Assembly: GCF_009707705.1 (NCBI RefSeq)
Contig: NZ_WLYX01000001.1
Coordinates: forward strand, 248,001 to 312,000
Length of the DNA stretch: 64,000 bases
DNA from: Paludibacterium denitrificans
GTDB lineage: Bacteria; Pseudomonadota; Gammaproteobacteria; Burkholderiales; Chromobacteriaceae
Direction: 5' to 3'
Shown: piece by piece, positions 20,537 through 30,765 of the stretch
How the letters are laid out: the number at the start of each line of letters is the position of its first letter
Position numbering within the stretch: position 1 is the stretch's first letter
Made by a program: the position numbers and the translations under genes
Notes under the pieces: generated by a model
What the model saw: only the letters and a program-made list of their open reading frames with translations
Databases searched by the model: none
Told to the model about the DNA's origin: nothing

Positions 20537-22051
20537 TCAACTCAAGGTCAGTTCATTGTGGCGTGTCACTTCAAAACGCTGACGCACGTAACCGTCCTTG
20601 TCGACACTTTCCAGCTTGACGTCAAAGCCCCACAAGCGGGCAACATGTTTCAGCACCTCGTTGCTGCTGGCCTCGTCCAGCGGGCGACGATTGTGCATGG
20701 TGTGGCGTAGCGTCAGGCTGCGGTCCCCGCGCACGTTCACCGACCAAACCTGAATGTTCGGCTCGCGCGAACCCAGATTGTATTGTTCGGCCAACGTCTG
20801 GCGGATATCACGGTAGCCGGTTTCATCATGAATGGCGGCGATTTCCAGCTTGTCCTCATGATCGTCATCGCGAATGGCAAAGAAACGGAAATCGCGGATC
20901 AGTTTGGGTGACAAGTACTGGGCAATAAAGCTCTCGTCCTTGAAGTTTTTCATGGCAAAGTCGAGCGACTGGCGCCAGTCGCTACCCGCCAGATCGGGAA
21001 ACCAGGCGCGATCTTCTGCGGTGGGCGCCTCACAGATGCGCCTGATGTCCTGATACATGGAAAAACCCAGCGCGTAGGGATTGATGCCGTTATACCAGCG
21101 CGCCGTGGCCGGGGGCTGCGCCACCACATTGGTGTGGCTTTGCAAGAACTCCATCATGAAGCCGTCTGTCACCAGCCCCTTGTCGTACAGGCGATTGAGA
21201 ATGGTGTAGTGCCAGAAAGTGGCCCATCCCTCGTTCATTACCTGTGTTTGCCGCTGCGGATAAAAATACTGAGCAATCTTGCGGACGATGCGCACCATTT
21301 CACGCTGCCATGGCTCCAGCAGCGGCGCAGATTTTTCGATGAAATACAGCAGATTTTCCTGTGGCTCGGCCGGGAATCGCGCGGTGGCCTGACTGTTATC
21401 ATCGCGCTCACGCCGCGGAATGGTGCGCCACAGGTCGTTCACCTGCTGTTGCAGATAATGCTCGCGCTCGGCTTGCCGGGCCTGTTCCTGTGCCAACGAC
21501 AGCTTCTGCGGCCGTTTGTAACGGTCAACGCCGTAATTCATCAGCGCATGGCAGGAATCGAGTAGTTCCTCCACCGCATCAATGCCATAGCGCTCTTCGC
21601 ACTGGCTGATATAACTCTTGGCGAACACCGGGTAGTCGATAATGGCCGAGGCATCGGTCCGGGTTCGAAACAGGTAATTGCCCTTGAAAAAGCTGTTATG
21701 CCCGTACGCGGCGTGCGCGATGACCAGCGCCTGCATGGTCATGGAATTTTCTTCCATCAGATAGGCAATACAGGGGTTGGAGTTGATCACAATTTCATAC
21801 GCCAACCCCATCTGGCCACGCTTGTAGCTTTTTTCGGTGGACACAAACTGTTTGCCAAAGCTCCAGTGATGGTAATTGACCGGCATGCCCACGGCGGAAT
21901 AGGCATCCATCATCTGCTCGGCCGAAATCACCTCCAGCTGTACCGGGTAGACATCCAGCTGGTACTCATCCACCGCAATGTGGCGGATCTGGCGGTCGTA
22001 TTCGTCAAGCAGGTCGAAGGTCCACTCGGACCCGGTGGAGATGGGTGACAC
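20537..22051 (-). CDS. ycgB: SpoVR/YcgB family protein
   Basis: About 504 residues from GTG 22051, chosen because AAGGAG lies seven bases upstream and the family start (SEWTFDLLDEYDRQIRHIA) follows. Conserved blocks include YHHWSFGKQF, EIVINSNPCIAYLMEENS, HAAYGHNSFFKGNY, NEGWATFWHYTI and NPYALGFSMYQDI. The function of the family is unresolved; in enterobacteria it is expressed with YeaG and YeaH under stationary phase and nitrogen stress. Intact here, 28 bases after yeaH. Confidence 0.93.
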   Translation of the reverse strand: MSPISTGSEWTFDLLDEYDRQIRHIAVDEYQLDVYPVQLEVISAEQMMDAYSAVGMPVNYHHWSFGKQFVSTEKSYKRGQMGLAYEIVINSNPCIAYLMEENSMTMQALVIAHAAYGHNSFFKGNYLFRTRTDASAIIDYPVFAKSYISQCEERYGIDAVEELLDSCHALMNYGVDRYKRPQKLSLAQEQARQAEREHYLQQQVNDLWRTIPRRERDDNSQATARFPAEPQENLLYFIEKSAPLLEPWQREMVRIVRKIAQYFYPQRQTQVMNEGWATFWHYTILNRLYDKGLVTDGFMMEFLQSHTNVVAQPPATARWYNGINPYALGFSMYQDIRRICEAPTAEDRAWFPDLAGSDWRQSLDFAMKNFKDESFIAQYLSPKLIRDFRFFAIRDDDHEDKLEIAAIHDETGYRDIRQTLAEQYNLGSREPNIQVWSVNVRGDRSLTLRHTMHNRRPLDEASSNEVLKHVARLWGFDVKLESVDKDGYVRQRFEVTRHNELTLS

Positions 22052-22079
22052 GATGCCTTCTCCTTGTAGGAACAAATCG

Positions 22080-23362
22080 TCAGGCTGCACTGCGACTGCT
22101 GGGCTGGCGCTTGAACAGCTCGCGGAACACCGGGTAAATGTCAGCGGCCGACCGAATTTTCTGCATGGCAAAATGCCGGTGACTCTGCGCCACCCGCAGG
22201 TACTCGTACCACAGGTTTTGTGGCTCGCCGTCGGTGATTTCTATGTAGGCAAAATACTGGCAATACGGCAGCAATTGCTGCTCCAGCAACTGGCCACAGT
22301 TGGCCGAATCGCTATCCCAGTTGTCGCCGTCCGAGGCTTGGGCCGCGTAGATGTTCCATTCGCTGCCGGAATAACGCTGGCGGATGATGTCGCTCATCAG
22401 TGACAACGCCGACGACACCACGGTGCCACCGCTTTCGCGTGAGTGAAAAAATCTTCTTCATCCACCTCCACGGCACTGGTGTGATGGCGGATGAACACCA
22501 GCTCGATCTTGTCGTAATTACGCTGCAAGAACAGGTACAGCATGATGAAAAAGCGTTTGGCCATGTCTTTCTTCTGCTCGTCCATGGAGCCGGACACATC
22601 CATGATGCAGAACATCACCGCCTGACTGGTTGGTTTGGGTTGCTGCACACGGTTGTTGTAGCGCAGATCAAACGGATCAATGAACGGAATGCTGGCCAGC
22701 TTCTCGCGCAGCAAATGGATGCGCCGCCGGGTGTTACGCAGCTCGATGCCGGATTCCTCATCGGCTTCCATCAGGGCATCCAGTGCTTCTTCTTCCTCAC
22801 CCAGCTTGGACAATGTGGGTGCAGCCATGGCCACACGGCGCGCCAAGGCCCCACGCAGTGAACGCACGATATTGATGTTGGCCGGTGTGCCATCGTTGGT
22901 ATAACCGGCCCGCACCGGCTTGAATTCTTCCACGCCCATCAACTGGGTCTTGATCAGGTTGGGCAAGGCCAGATCTTCGAAGAACACATCCATAAATTCT
23001 TCGCGCGACAGTTCAAAGGCAAAATCATCTTCCCCGCCGCCCTGATTGCCTGCCTTACCCTTGCCGCTGCCGCCCGCGCCACCGCCCTGCTGGCGCGGCA
23101 AACGGTCGCCACGCACAAACTCCTCATTACCGGGATGCACCTGTTCCCACACCCCACCGGCGCCATGATGAAACACCGGCTCGGCAATATCCTTGACCGG
23201 GATGGACACATGCTCGCCGCTGTCCATATCGGTAATGCTGCGCCCCTTGATGGCACGCGACACGGCCTCCTTGATCTGGGCCTTGAAACGGCGCAGGAAA
23301 CGTTCCCGGTTAACGGCTGATTTATTCTTGCCGTTGAGCCGTCGATCAATGATGTGAGACAT
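22080..23362 (-). CDS. yeaH: YeaH/YhbH family protein, DUF444 (frame interrupted)
   Basis: About 427 residues after repair, starting at ATG 23362 ([20 protein letters not shown]). It has a glycine-rich, proline-free linker ([19 protein letters not shown]) and a C-terminal von Willebrand A-like fold with the MIDAS motif [13 protein letters not shown]. The break near 22435 is a missing C after a run of six T (restoring [16 protein letters not shown]), a homopolymer error. It is a partner of the PrkA kinase in the yeaG-yeaH-ycgB stress operon. Confidence 0.93.
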
Positions 23363-23451
23363 GTTCCCCTCGCTTTCAAGCCGCGTAGCCATGGTGAGTA
23401 AGCTACCGCTCGTTTCGTGTCTCGCCGTTATGCCACTGCCCAGCCACCAGT

Positions 23452-23495
23452 TTTCGGCCAACCCTGTGTGACTCCTTGCCGGGGTTGGCCGAAAT
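23452..23495. repeat. Inverted pair of uptake-like repeats between prkA and yeaH
   Basis: TTTCGGCCAACCCT (23452-23465) and GGGTTGGCCGAAAT (23482-23495) face each other with a 16-base loop and can form a 13- to 14-pair hairpin. The pair starts 12 bases after the prkA stop. In Neisseria, inverted uptake sequences often serve as terminators; the same use is inferred here. Confidence 0.7.
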
Positions 23496-23507
23496 CCAGC
23501 CTTTCAG

Positions 23508-25438
23508 TTACGACGACTTACGCACCCGCAGATACCATTCGCACAACAGACGCACCTGTTTGGCGGTATAGCCTTTTTCCACCATACGGTTCACGAAGTC
23601 CTCGTGCTTCTTGGCATCATCACCACTGGCCTTGGCATTGAACGAAATCACCGGCAACAGCTCTTCCGTATTCGAGAACATCTTTTTCTCAATCACGGTA
23701 CGCAGTTTTTCATAGCTGGTCCATGCTGGATTCTTGCCACCATTGTTGGCACGCGCACGCAATACAAAGTTGACGATCTCGTTGCGGAAGTCCTTGGGAT
23801 TGGAAATTCCGGCCGGTTTCTCGATCTTTTCCAGTTCTGCATTCAGCGCGGTACGATCAAATATCTCGCCGGTATCCTGATCGCGATATTCCTGATCCTG
23901 AATCCAGTAATCGGCAAACGTGACATAACGGTCGAAAATGTTCTGTCCGTATTCCGAATAGCTTTCCAGATAGGCCGTCTGGATTTCCTTGCCGATAAAC
24001 TCGACATACTTGGGTGCCAGATATTCCTTCAGGAACGCCAGATACTTTTGCTCCAGCTCCGCCGGGAACTGCTCACGCTCCACCTGTTGCTCCAGCACAT
24101 ACAGCAGATGCACCGGATTGGCCGCGACCTCACTGTGATCAAAGTTGAACACCTTGGACAGAATCTTGTAGGCAAAACGCGTCGATAGCCCGCTCATGCC
24201 CTCATCCACGCTTAAGCATAGTCACGGTATTCCTGCAGGGACTTGGCCTTGGGATCGGTATCCTTGAGATTTTCCCCGTCGTAAACCTGCATCTTGCTGA
24301 ACAGGCTGGAGTTTTCCGGCTCTTTCAGGCGCGACAACACCGCAAACTGCGCCATCATCTTGAGTGTTCCCGGCGCGCACGGCGCGTGCCCCAGCGAGGA
24401 ATTACGGATCAGCTTGTCGTAAATCTTCACTTCGTCCGACACCCGCAGGCAGTACGGCACCTTGACGATATAAATCCGGTCAAGAAACGCCTCATTGTTC
24501 TTGTTGTTCTTGAACTGCTTCCATTCCGATTCGTTGGAGTGCGCCAGGATGATGCCTTCAAACGGAATGGCCCCAAACCCTTCCGTACCCTTGAAGTTGC
24601 CTTCCTGTGTGGCCGTCAAGAGCGGATGCAACACCTTGATCGGCGCTTTGAACATTTCCACAAATTCCAGCAACCCCCGGTTAGCCGGGCACAACCCGCC
24701 AGAGTAACTGTAGGCATCCGGATCATCCTGCGCGTAGTTTTCCAGCTTGCGGATATCGACCTTGCCCACCAGCGAACTGATGTCCTGATTGTTCTCATCG
24801 CCCGGCTCGGTCTTGGCCACGGCCACCTGCCGCAATACCGACGGATAGCGTTTGACTACACGGAACTGGCCGATATCGCCATTGAACTCATGCAAGCGCT
24901 TGACCGCCCACGGGCTGGGAATGGTTTTGAGGTAGCGCCGCGGAATACCATATTCCTCTTGCAGAATGGCGCCGTCCTCTTCCACGTTGAACAGGCCAAG
25001 AGGAGATTCATTCACCGGGCTGCCTTTCAGGCAGTAGAACGGCACCAGTTCCATCAGCTCCTTGAGCTTTTCCGCGATGGAGGATTTCCCGCCACCGACC
25101 GGCCCGAGCAGATAAAGAATTTGCTTCTTCTCTTCCAGACCTTGTGCCGCATGGCGGAAATAGGCCACCACTTGTTCGATCACCTCTTCGGTGCCATAGA
25201 ACTCGCGGAATGCCGGATAAACCTTGATGATCTTGTTGGAAAAGAGGCGAGACAAGCGCGGATCATGCCGGGTATCCACCAGTTCCGGTTCGCCGATCGC
25301 CGCCAGCATGCGCTCGGCGGCCGTGGCATAAGCACCCGGGTCGCGCTTGCACAACTCCAGATACTCCTGAATGGTGTATTCCTCTTCCCGGGTGCGATCG
25401 TAACGTGAAGCGTAGTGGCTGAAGATATCCGGGGGCAT
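23508..25438 (-). CDS. yeaG: PrkA-type serine protein kinase (frame interrupted)
   Basis: About 642 residues after repair. The N-terminal AAA-like region has a P-loop YLLGPVGGGKSSIAEKL and SNESEWKQFKNNKNNEAFLDR; the C-terminal kinase-like domain follows (NFVLRARANNGG, VEKGYTAKQVRLLCEWYLRV). The break at 24210-24217 is GCTTAAGC for GCCGGC (restoring YRDYAGVDEGMSGLSTRF). First gene of the yeaG-yeaH-ycgB operon, linked to stationary-phase and nutrient stress in other bacteria. Confidence 0.93.
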
Positions 25439-25735
25439 GGCTCTCTCTCCGGCGGCAGGGGATCAGGCGTCATGCTGGCGCACCAACTTCCCCCATGATG
25501 AATTTAGAGTCCTTGTTCCAACTATTGCTCTCTTTTTTTGGGTATAGCACAGCGCGATCAGTGCAAAAGACAAAAGCATGAGAAAATTGAAAAAACCTTC
25601 AGCAATCAATGCAAACAATTGAAAAACAAAGGTTTTAATTTTCTTGAAAAGCCGACAGCCAGCGAAGACCGGGGAGAAAAAGAATCAGAATGGCCGAACA
25701 AGAACGTTCCGAACCGGATGTTTGCAGCAACGCTC
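25439..25735. promoter_or_regulatory. AT-rich intergenic region upstream of yeaG
   Basis: About 300 bases, clearly richer in A and T than the flanking genes, between the yeaG start and the PilZ stop. It should contain the yeaG promoter. I see no clear sigma-54 or sigma-70 core that I could defend. Confidence 0.35.
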
Positions 25736-26053
25736 TCAGTTTTTCAGTGTGACAAAACGCGTACCGATTTCATACAACTCACCGCGCTGCACCTCGTTGC
25801 AACGCTTCACCTCAACCACTACTTCCAGAGGCTTGCCCGACAGCCCTCCCACGGCCGGAGCCGGGACAATCACCGACAGACGTTCGCCGTACTGGGGCAC
25901 AAAAGAAGAACGCAGCGCCACGCCATCGACCGACAGATCAACACATTCGCCATAATGCGTTTCGCCGGTGTTCAACGACCGGATACGGGCCTTACAGCCC
26001 ATGCGGATACGGCGCGAGCCGCGGCGTTCATGATACGGATCAAACGGCGGCAC
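25736..26053 (-). CDS. PilZ domain protein
   Basis: A 105-residue single PilZ domain. The c-di-GMP motifs are present: the N-terminal arginine cluster ERRGSRRIR (RxxxR) and DLSVDGVAL (D/NxSxxG). It probably responds to cyclic di-GMP in motility or surface behaviour. ATG 26053 overlaps the NUDIX stop by 14 bases, so it is translationally coupled to the genes upstream. Confidence 0.88.
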   Translation of the reverse strand: MPPFDPYHERRGSRRIRMGCKARIRSLNTGETHYGECVDLSVDGVALRSSFVPQYGERLSVIVPAPAVGGLSGKPLEVVVEVKRCNEVQRGELYEIGTRFVTLKN

Positions 26054-26600
26054 CGGGCAATCTCCCGTCCAGATAGGCGGCCAGCCAATGCAAGCCCACT
26101 ATCGATTTGCTATCGCAAATTTCACCGGTCAATGCCATCTCCATGGCCCGTTCGATTGGCAACGTCAGCACTTCCAGAAACTCGCCTTCATCCAGTTGCC
26201 TTTCGGCCAACGTCAACGCTTCGGCTACGTAATAGCTGATTTTCTCGTTGGAATAACCAATGCAGGGATGGGCGGTTCCCAAGTACACCCAACGGGCCGC
26301 GCGATAACCGGTTTCTTCCAGCAACTCACGTCTGGCCGTTTGTTCCGGCGCCTCGTGCGGATCAATCTTGCTTAAAGCAGGAATCTCCACAAACTCGCGT
26401 CCAGCCGGGTAACGGTACTGACGCTCCAACACCAATTGCCGATCAGGCGTAATGGCCAGCACCGCCACCGCGCCGGGATGACGGATATATTCGCGACAGG
26501 ACTCACTGCCATCCGGCAAGGCCACCCGATCCTTATGAACCTTGAGAAAACCACCCTGATACACCAGCCCGGTTTCGAGCGTCGTTTCAACCAGATCCAC
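26040..26600 (-). CDS. NUDIX hydrolase, ADP-ribose pyrophosphatase type (Nudix box corrupted in-frame)
   Basis: About 186 residues from GTG 26600. It has the ADP-sugar group pattern (GGFLKVHKDRVALPDG, VLERQYRYPAGREFVEIPA) and a Nudix box ending DPHEAPEQTARRELLEETG. The first Gly of the box is missing: the window encodes EIPALSKIDP where the family has EIPAGKIDP, because GCTTTAAGC (on the minus strand) stands for GCCGGC. The change is in frame and would pass unnoticed. It hydrolyses ADP-ribose or related nucleotide sugars. It is embedded in a three-gene overlap chain with DUF2062 and PilZ. Confidence 0.88.
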   Translation of the reverse strand: MDLVETTLETGLVYQGGFLKVHKDRVALPDGSESCREYIRHPGAVAVLAITPDRQLVLERQYRYPAGREFVEIPALSKIDPHEAPEQTARRELLEETGYRAARWVYLGTAHPCIGYSNEKISYYVAEALTLAERQLDEGEFLEVLTLPIERAMEMALTGEICDSKSIVGLHWLAAYLDGRLPGAAV

Positions 26601-27147
26601 GTCTTGCCTTTCTTTGTTTCCAAACCCACAGCACATGCCAGCGCCAGCATAGCAGGATCGTCACATAGCCAATCAGCCCCAGCGTAATGCCCAGCGCCAA
26701 TACCCCCACCAGCAGCGGCTATCCCAATGCCATCAGCCACTGCCCCATCTCCCATAGCCCACTGACCGGATGCGTCCACAACGAAGCGGACAGCGGCGGC
26801 AGTTGACCATCCGATGGCACGCTGCCCAGCAACAGCTTACCATAAGCATACGCCAAGTAATACAGCGGCACGAAGGTCAGCGGGTTGGTATAGAGCGTGG
26901 TCAGCATGGCCACCGGTAAGTTAACACGCCACCACAAGGCCAGCACAGCTGCTGTCAGCATCTGCGTGGGGCCGGGCATCAAACCGGCAAACAAACCAAC
27001 CGCCACGGCCATGGCCACCTTGCGCCGGTTCATGGCCCAATAGGCGGGCCGATCCAGCCAGGGAGCCAGCCAACGCAAATAGCGATTCTGAAACAGCTCA
27101 TGACGTGCAGGTAGATAACGCTGCAAATAACGTCGCAAAGAGGTCAT
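26587..27147 (-). CDS. DUF2062 membrane protein (in-frame TAG near the C-terminus)
   Basis: About 186 codons. DUF2062 features: FQNRYLRWLAPWLDRPAYW, then VAVGLFAGLMPGPTQMLTAAV and LYTNPLTFVPLYYLAYAYG, with a final membrane helix (PLLVGVLALGITLGLIGYV) and basic tail. A TAG at 26719-26721 separates this final helix from the rest. The family expects a Gly-Lys-Pro here, so reading GGATAGCC for GGCAAGCC is likely, but this is not one of the two usual motifs. With read-through, the stop overlaps the NUDIX start by 14 bases, supporting a continuous gene. Function is unknown. Confidence 0.75.
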
Positions 27148-27366
27148 GGCGTTGTCGGCACACCACACCCAGAGCCATGAATCATGATCTGGGGGGTTGT
27201 CAAACCCTCCGGAATAATTTAAACATTCGTTTTAATCGGTCGAATGACAGAGATCCAAGCTTTGGATTGGCCTGTCACAGTTCATCACACCGGTCGTAGC
27301 ACGCATAACAAAACAATACCGACGGGCCAGTACCAGTCGGTCAAAGCCAACACAGGAGAACACCTC

Positions 27367-29150
27367 ATGCCCGCTTACAAAGCCCCATTGCGCGATTTTG
27401 ATTTTGTCCTGAACGAACTGATCAAGGTGCAGGATATCATCCCTACCCTGCCCGGTTACGAAGAAGCCACACAGGACATTTTCAGCTCTTACCTGCAAGC
27501 CGCCGCCGAGTTCTGCGAAAACGAACTGGCTCCACTGAACCGCCAGGGCAGATGAAGAAGGCTGTCATTACGACAATGCCACCAAGACGGTCACCACCCC
27601 GCCCGGCTTCAAACAGGCTTACCAACAATATTGCGAGCTGGGTTTTACCGGGCTGGATTGCAACCCGGCCTATGGTGGACAAGGCATGCCCAAGGCGCTG
27701 GCGTTTCCGATCATGGAAATGCAAAGTTCGGCCAACGTAGCCTGGTCCATGTATCCCGGCCTGTCGCATGGCGCTTATTCGGCCATTCATGCCCATGGCA
27801 GCGACGAACAAAAAGCCACCTATCTGCCCAAGCTGGTATCGGGCGAGTGGACCGGCACCATGTGCCTGACCGAACCGCACTGTGGCACGGATCTGGGGCT
27901 GCTCAAGACCCGCGCCGAGCCGAATGACGACGGCAGCTATCGCATCACTGGCACCAAGATTTTTATTTCGGCCGGTGAACACGACCTCTCCGACAACATC
28001 ATTCATCTGGTGCTGGCTCGCTTGCCGGATGCGCCCAAGGACGTCAAGGGCATCTCGCTGTTCATCGTCCCCAAATTCCATGCCGATGGCCGTCGCAACG
28101 GTGTGTACTGCGGCAGCCCTGGAACACAAAATGGGCATCAAGGCCAACGCCACGGCGGTGCTTAACTTCGACGAGGCGCAAGGCTACCTGATCGGTGAAG
28201 CCAACAAGGGTCTGGCTTGCATGTTCACCATGATGAACGCCGCGCGGCTGGGCTGTGGCATGCAGGGTCTGGGCATTGGCGAAGCGTCCTATCAGGGCGC
28301 ACTGGCCTATGCGCGTGACCGCCTGCAAATGCGCGCGCTGGGCGGCGCCAAGTTTCCGGAAAAACCGGCCGACCCGATCATCGTGCATCCGGACGTGCGC
28401 CGCATGCTGATGACGCAAAAAGCCTATACCGAAGCCGTGCCCTGACCGCCCTGCTGGCCTTGCAACTGGATATCGAAGAGAAACATCCGGATGCCGAAGC
28501 ACGCCAGGATGCTGCCGATCTGGTTGCGCTGCTCACACCGGTTGCCAAAGCCTTCATGACCGACAACGGCTACACCGCCGCCAATTTGGGCATGCAGGTG
28601 TTCGGTGGACACGGCTTTATCCGCGAATGGGGGATGGAGCAACTGGTGCGTGACTGCCGTATTTCCCAAATCTACGAAGGCACCAACGGCATTCAGGCAA
28701 TCGACCTGCTCGGTCGCAAAGTGTTGATGGATCAAGGGCAGAAACTGCGCAAGTTCACCAAGCAGATTCACCGCTTCTGTCAGGCACAGGAAGGTAACAC
28801 TGCGTTGGCCGAATTTATCGGCCCGCTGTCCAAGCTGTTGAAGGAAATCGGTGAAGTGACCATGAGCGTCGGTATGGCTTCGATCCAGAACCGCGATGAA
28901 GCTTGCGCCGCCGCCACCGATTATCTGCGTCTACTGGGGCATCTGACCTACGCCCTGGCTGTGGGCACGCATGGCGGAAGTGGCCTACGCCAAACTGGAT
29001 CAAGGCGATGCCGCGTTCTATCAGGCCAAGATCACCACTGCGCGCTTCTACTTTGCCAAGCTGCTGCCAGAAGTCGAGGCACTCAAAGTCAGCATCAAGT
29101 CTGGTGCCAAGCCACTGATGGAACTGGCCGACGAGCATTTTGCCTTCTGA
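27367..29150 (+). CDS. Acyl-CoA dehydrogenase with C-terminal extension (frame interrupted)
   Basis: About 596 residues after repair. It has the FadE5/DmdC-type long form: [20 protein letters not shown] at the N-terminus, the FAD core ([70 protein letters not shown]) and a C-terminal acyl-CoA dehydrogenase extension domain. Breaks lie at 27543 (CCAGGG for CCAGG), 28117 (CCCTGG for CCTGG), near 28440 and near 28967 (CTGTGG for CCTGG). The substrate is unclear: 3-methylmercaptopropionyl-CoA and long-chain acyl-CoA enzymes share this form. It stands alone with its own terminator. Confidence 0.85.
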
Positions 29151-29175
29151 CCTAACGCTTACTCTCCCTTGCAAC

Positions 29176-29201
29176 ACGGCCGCCATGCGGCCGTTTTTTT
29201 T
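29176..29201 (+). terminator. Terminator of the acyl-CoA dehydrogenase gene
   Basis: Stem ACGGCCG / CGGCCGT with a five-base loop, followed by eight T, 26 bases after the stop codon. Confidence 0.88.
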
Positions 29202-29350
29202 GCAAAGGCTTGGCGCTTGTGACTACAAAACACACGAAAAAATGTCAAACGCGTATTTTTTTACGCGCTAACGCAATTTCGCTATAAAGTTTTATAAAAA
29301 AATATCGAAGAATAGTCATTACCCTGCCACTACCGGCCGTAGGAGACAAT

Positions 29351-29905
29351 ATGTCAACGTCCCGCCCCGTGGAGCCTCTGCTTGCCACGCAGAGCATCAA
29401 CCCGGTGCATAGCAGCACGGGCATTGCGGCTGAACAGGCCAAGATTGCCTATTCGCGCCGGGCGCGACAGCCACTGCCGCACAATGGTCTGGCACAAGGC
29501 TCCGATGTTTCCATTACGGCTGGTGAGCAATCGCTGTTATTGCTGCTGCATACCACGCTGGACCGTATCAACGATGTATTGACGCCGGAGATGGGTAGCA
29601 TCCATCTGCATCCAGAACCAGACAGTGAGGCCACCCCCGGTGCCGTGGCTTCGCAGATCATCCGCCTGACCACACGGCTCTATCCGGTGTACGCCGAACG
29701 CCATATCGGCCCTCCGCCTTACCGGCAGGCGGAACGATTCATGACGCTGGTACGGAATGGACTTGATCAGGGATTTGATGAGGCACGCGACATCCTGCGA
29801 AGGCTGCAGGTGCTGCAAGATGCAGTGGAGAAGGACTTACACGCCTGCTACCAACAGATACAACTGGGGTTCGAGAAGTTTCTGGCAGGCAAGGCCAAAA
29901 CCTGA
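29351..29905 (+). CDS. DUF5610-type protein
   Basis: A 184-residue protein without signal peptide or membrane segment. The C-terminal half contains RNGLDQGFDEARDILRRL and a final helical stretch FEKFLAGKAKT, the form of DUF5610 proteins, which in other proteobacteria occur near flagellar or biofilm genes. The N-terminal half is disordered-looking. It is preceded by an AT-rich promoter region (29210-29340) and ends at a bidirectional terminator. Function is not known. Confidence 0.6.
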   Translation: MSTSRPVEPLLATQSINPVHSSTGIAAEQAKIAYSRRARQPLPHNGLAQGSDVSITAGEQSLLLLLHTTLDRINDVLTPEMGSIHLHPEPDSEATPGAVASQIIRLTTRLYPVYAERHIGPPPYRQAERFMTLVRNGLDQGFDEARDILRRLQVLQDAVEKDLHACYQQIQLGFEKFLAGKAKT

Positions 29906-29944
29906 AGTCGACATGATCAGGGCCGATCATCAGGCCACTACAAG

Positions 29945-29985
29945 AAAAAAGCCCCTACCATCAGAACTGACGGTAGGGGCTTTTT
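29945..29985. terminator. Bidirectional terminator between the DUF5610 and YecA-like genes
   Basis: AAAAAAGCCCCTACC and GGTAGGGGCTTTTT form a long stem with A and T tracts on the two sides; the flanking genes converge on it. Confidence 0.9.
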
Positions 29986-30003
29986 AACGAAGTTACGGCG
30001 AGA

Positions 30004-30678
30004 TCAGCTCAGCTGACCGCAGCACGCCTTGTATTTTTTACCGCTGCCGCACGGGCACGGATCATTTCGGCCAACCTTGTCACCGTCACGGCGTACCGTG
30101 CTGGGAGCGTTTTCCTTGGCGCGCCAGTAGTGATGCACGGCAACCAAGGCATCCGGCAGATCGGCCTTGTAATTTTCGATTTCCAAATCGGTGAAGGTCA
30201 TCAGATCTTCACCCTCTTCTTCTTCGAACATGCCGCCCAGCACCAACATCGGCATCATCAGTTCTTCGAAGCCTTCATCTTCGGCTTCTTCAAACCAGTC
30301 GGTATTGACCACATCCAGCGCGTACAGATACGCGTTGCACCACGGCCAGTAATCGGCTTCGTCGCTATCGCTGTCATCATCGGCGTAGAGAATGAAGTCC
30401 AGCTCATCGCCAGCGGCCAGTACGCCAGCGGTCACGTTATAGAGTTTTTGCAGCAAGGCCTGCAGTTCTTCTTCGTCAGCCGGATTGGCAAAATCCGGCG
30501 CATCACCCAGCACTTCCGGCAACCACTGCTCAACGGTTACTGCATCCGGCCCGCTGGCCAGCGCCGCGAAGAAACCCTGCACCTCGTCCGGGCGCATGGT
30601 ACTGCCGCTAGCGGACAGTGGAGTTAGCAGTTGTTCGAGACGAGCCAGGTCGGCGTCATTGAATACGATGTCAGTCAT
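30004..30678 (-). CDS. YecA/UPF0149 family protein with SEC-C motif
   Basis: A 224-residue acidic protein. The N-terminal UPF0149 domain ([30 protein letters not shown]) is followed by a C-terminal zinc-binding SEC-C motif [22 protein letters not shown] proteins bind zinc and interact with the ribosome or SecB/SecA system; the role of the full-length form is not established. An uptake-like repeat (30064-30077) encodes part of the linker before the SEC-C motif. Intact. Confidence 0.9.
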   Translation of the reverse strand: MTDIVFNDADLARLEQLLTPLSASGSTMRPDEVQGFFAALASGPDAVTVEQWLPEVLGDAPDFANPADEEELQALLQKLYNVTAGVLAAGDELDFILYADDDSDSDEADYWPWCNAYLYALDVVNTDWFEEAEDEGFEELMMPMLVLGGMFEEEEGEDLMTFTDLEIENYKADLPDALVAVHHYWRAKENAPSTVRRDGDKVGRNDPCPCGSGKKYKACCGQLS

Positions 30679-30721
30679 TTGGGTATCCTCGCGGTGGAGA
30701 AGGTTTTGGCCGCATTGTATC

Positions 30722-30750
30722 GAAAAAGCCCCGGCAAGCGGGGCTTTTAC
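30722..30750 (-). terminator. Terminator of the acyl-CoA synthetase gene
   Basis: GAAAAAGCCCCG and CGGGGCTTTT form the stem; read on the minus strand the T tract follows the stop at 30766. Confidence 0.8.
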
Positions 30751-30765
30751 ACATTTGGTTGCAAT

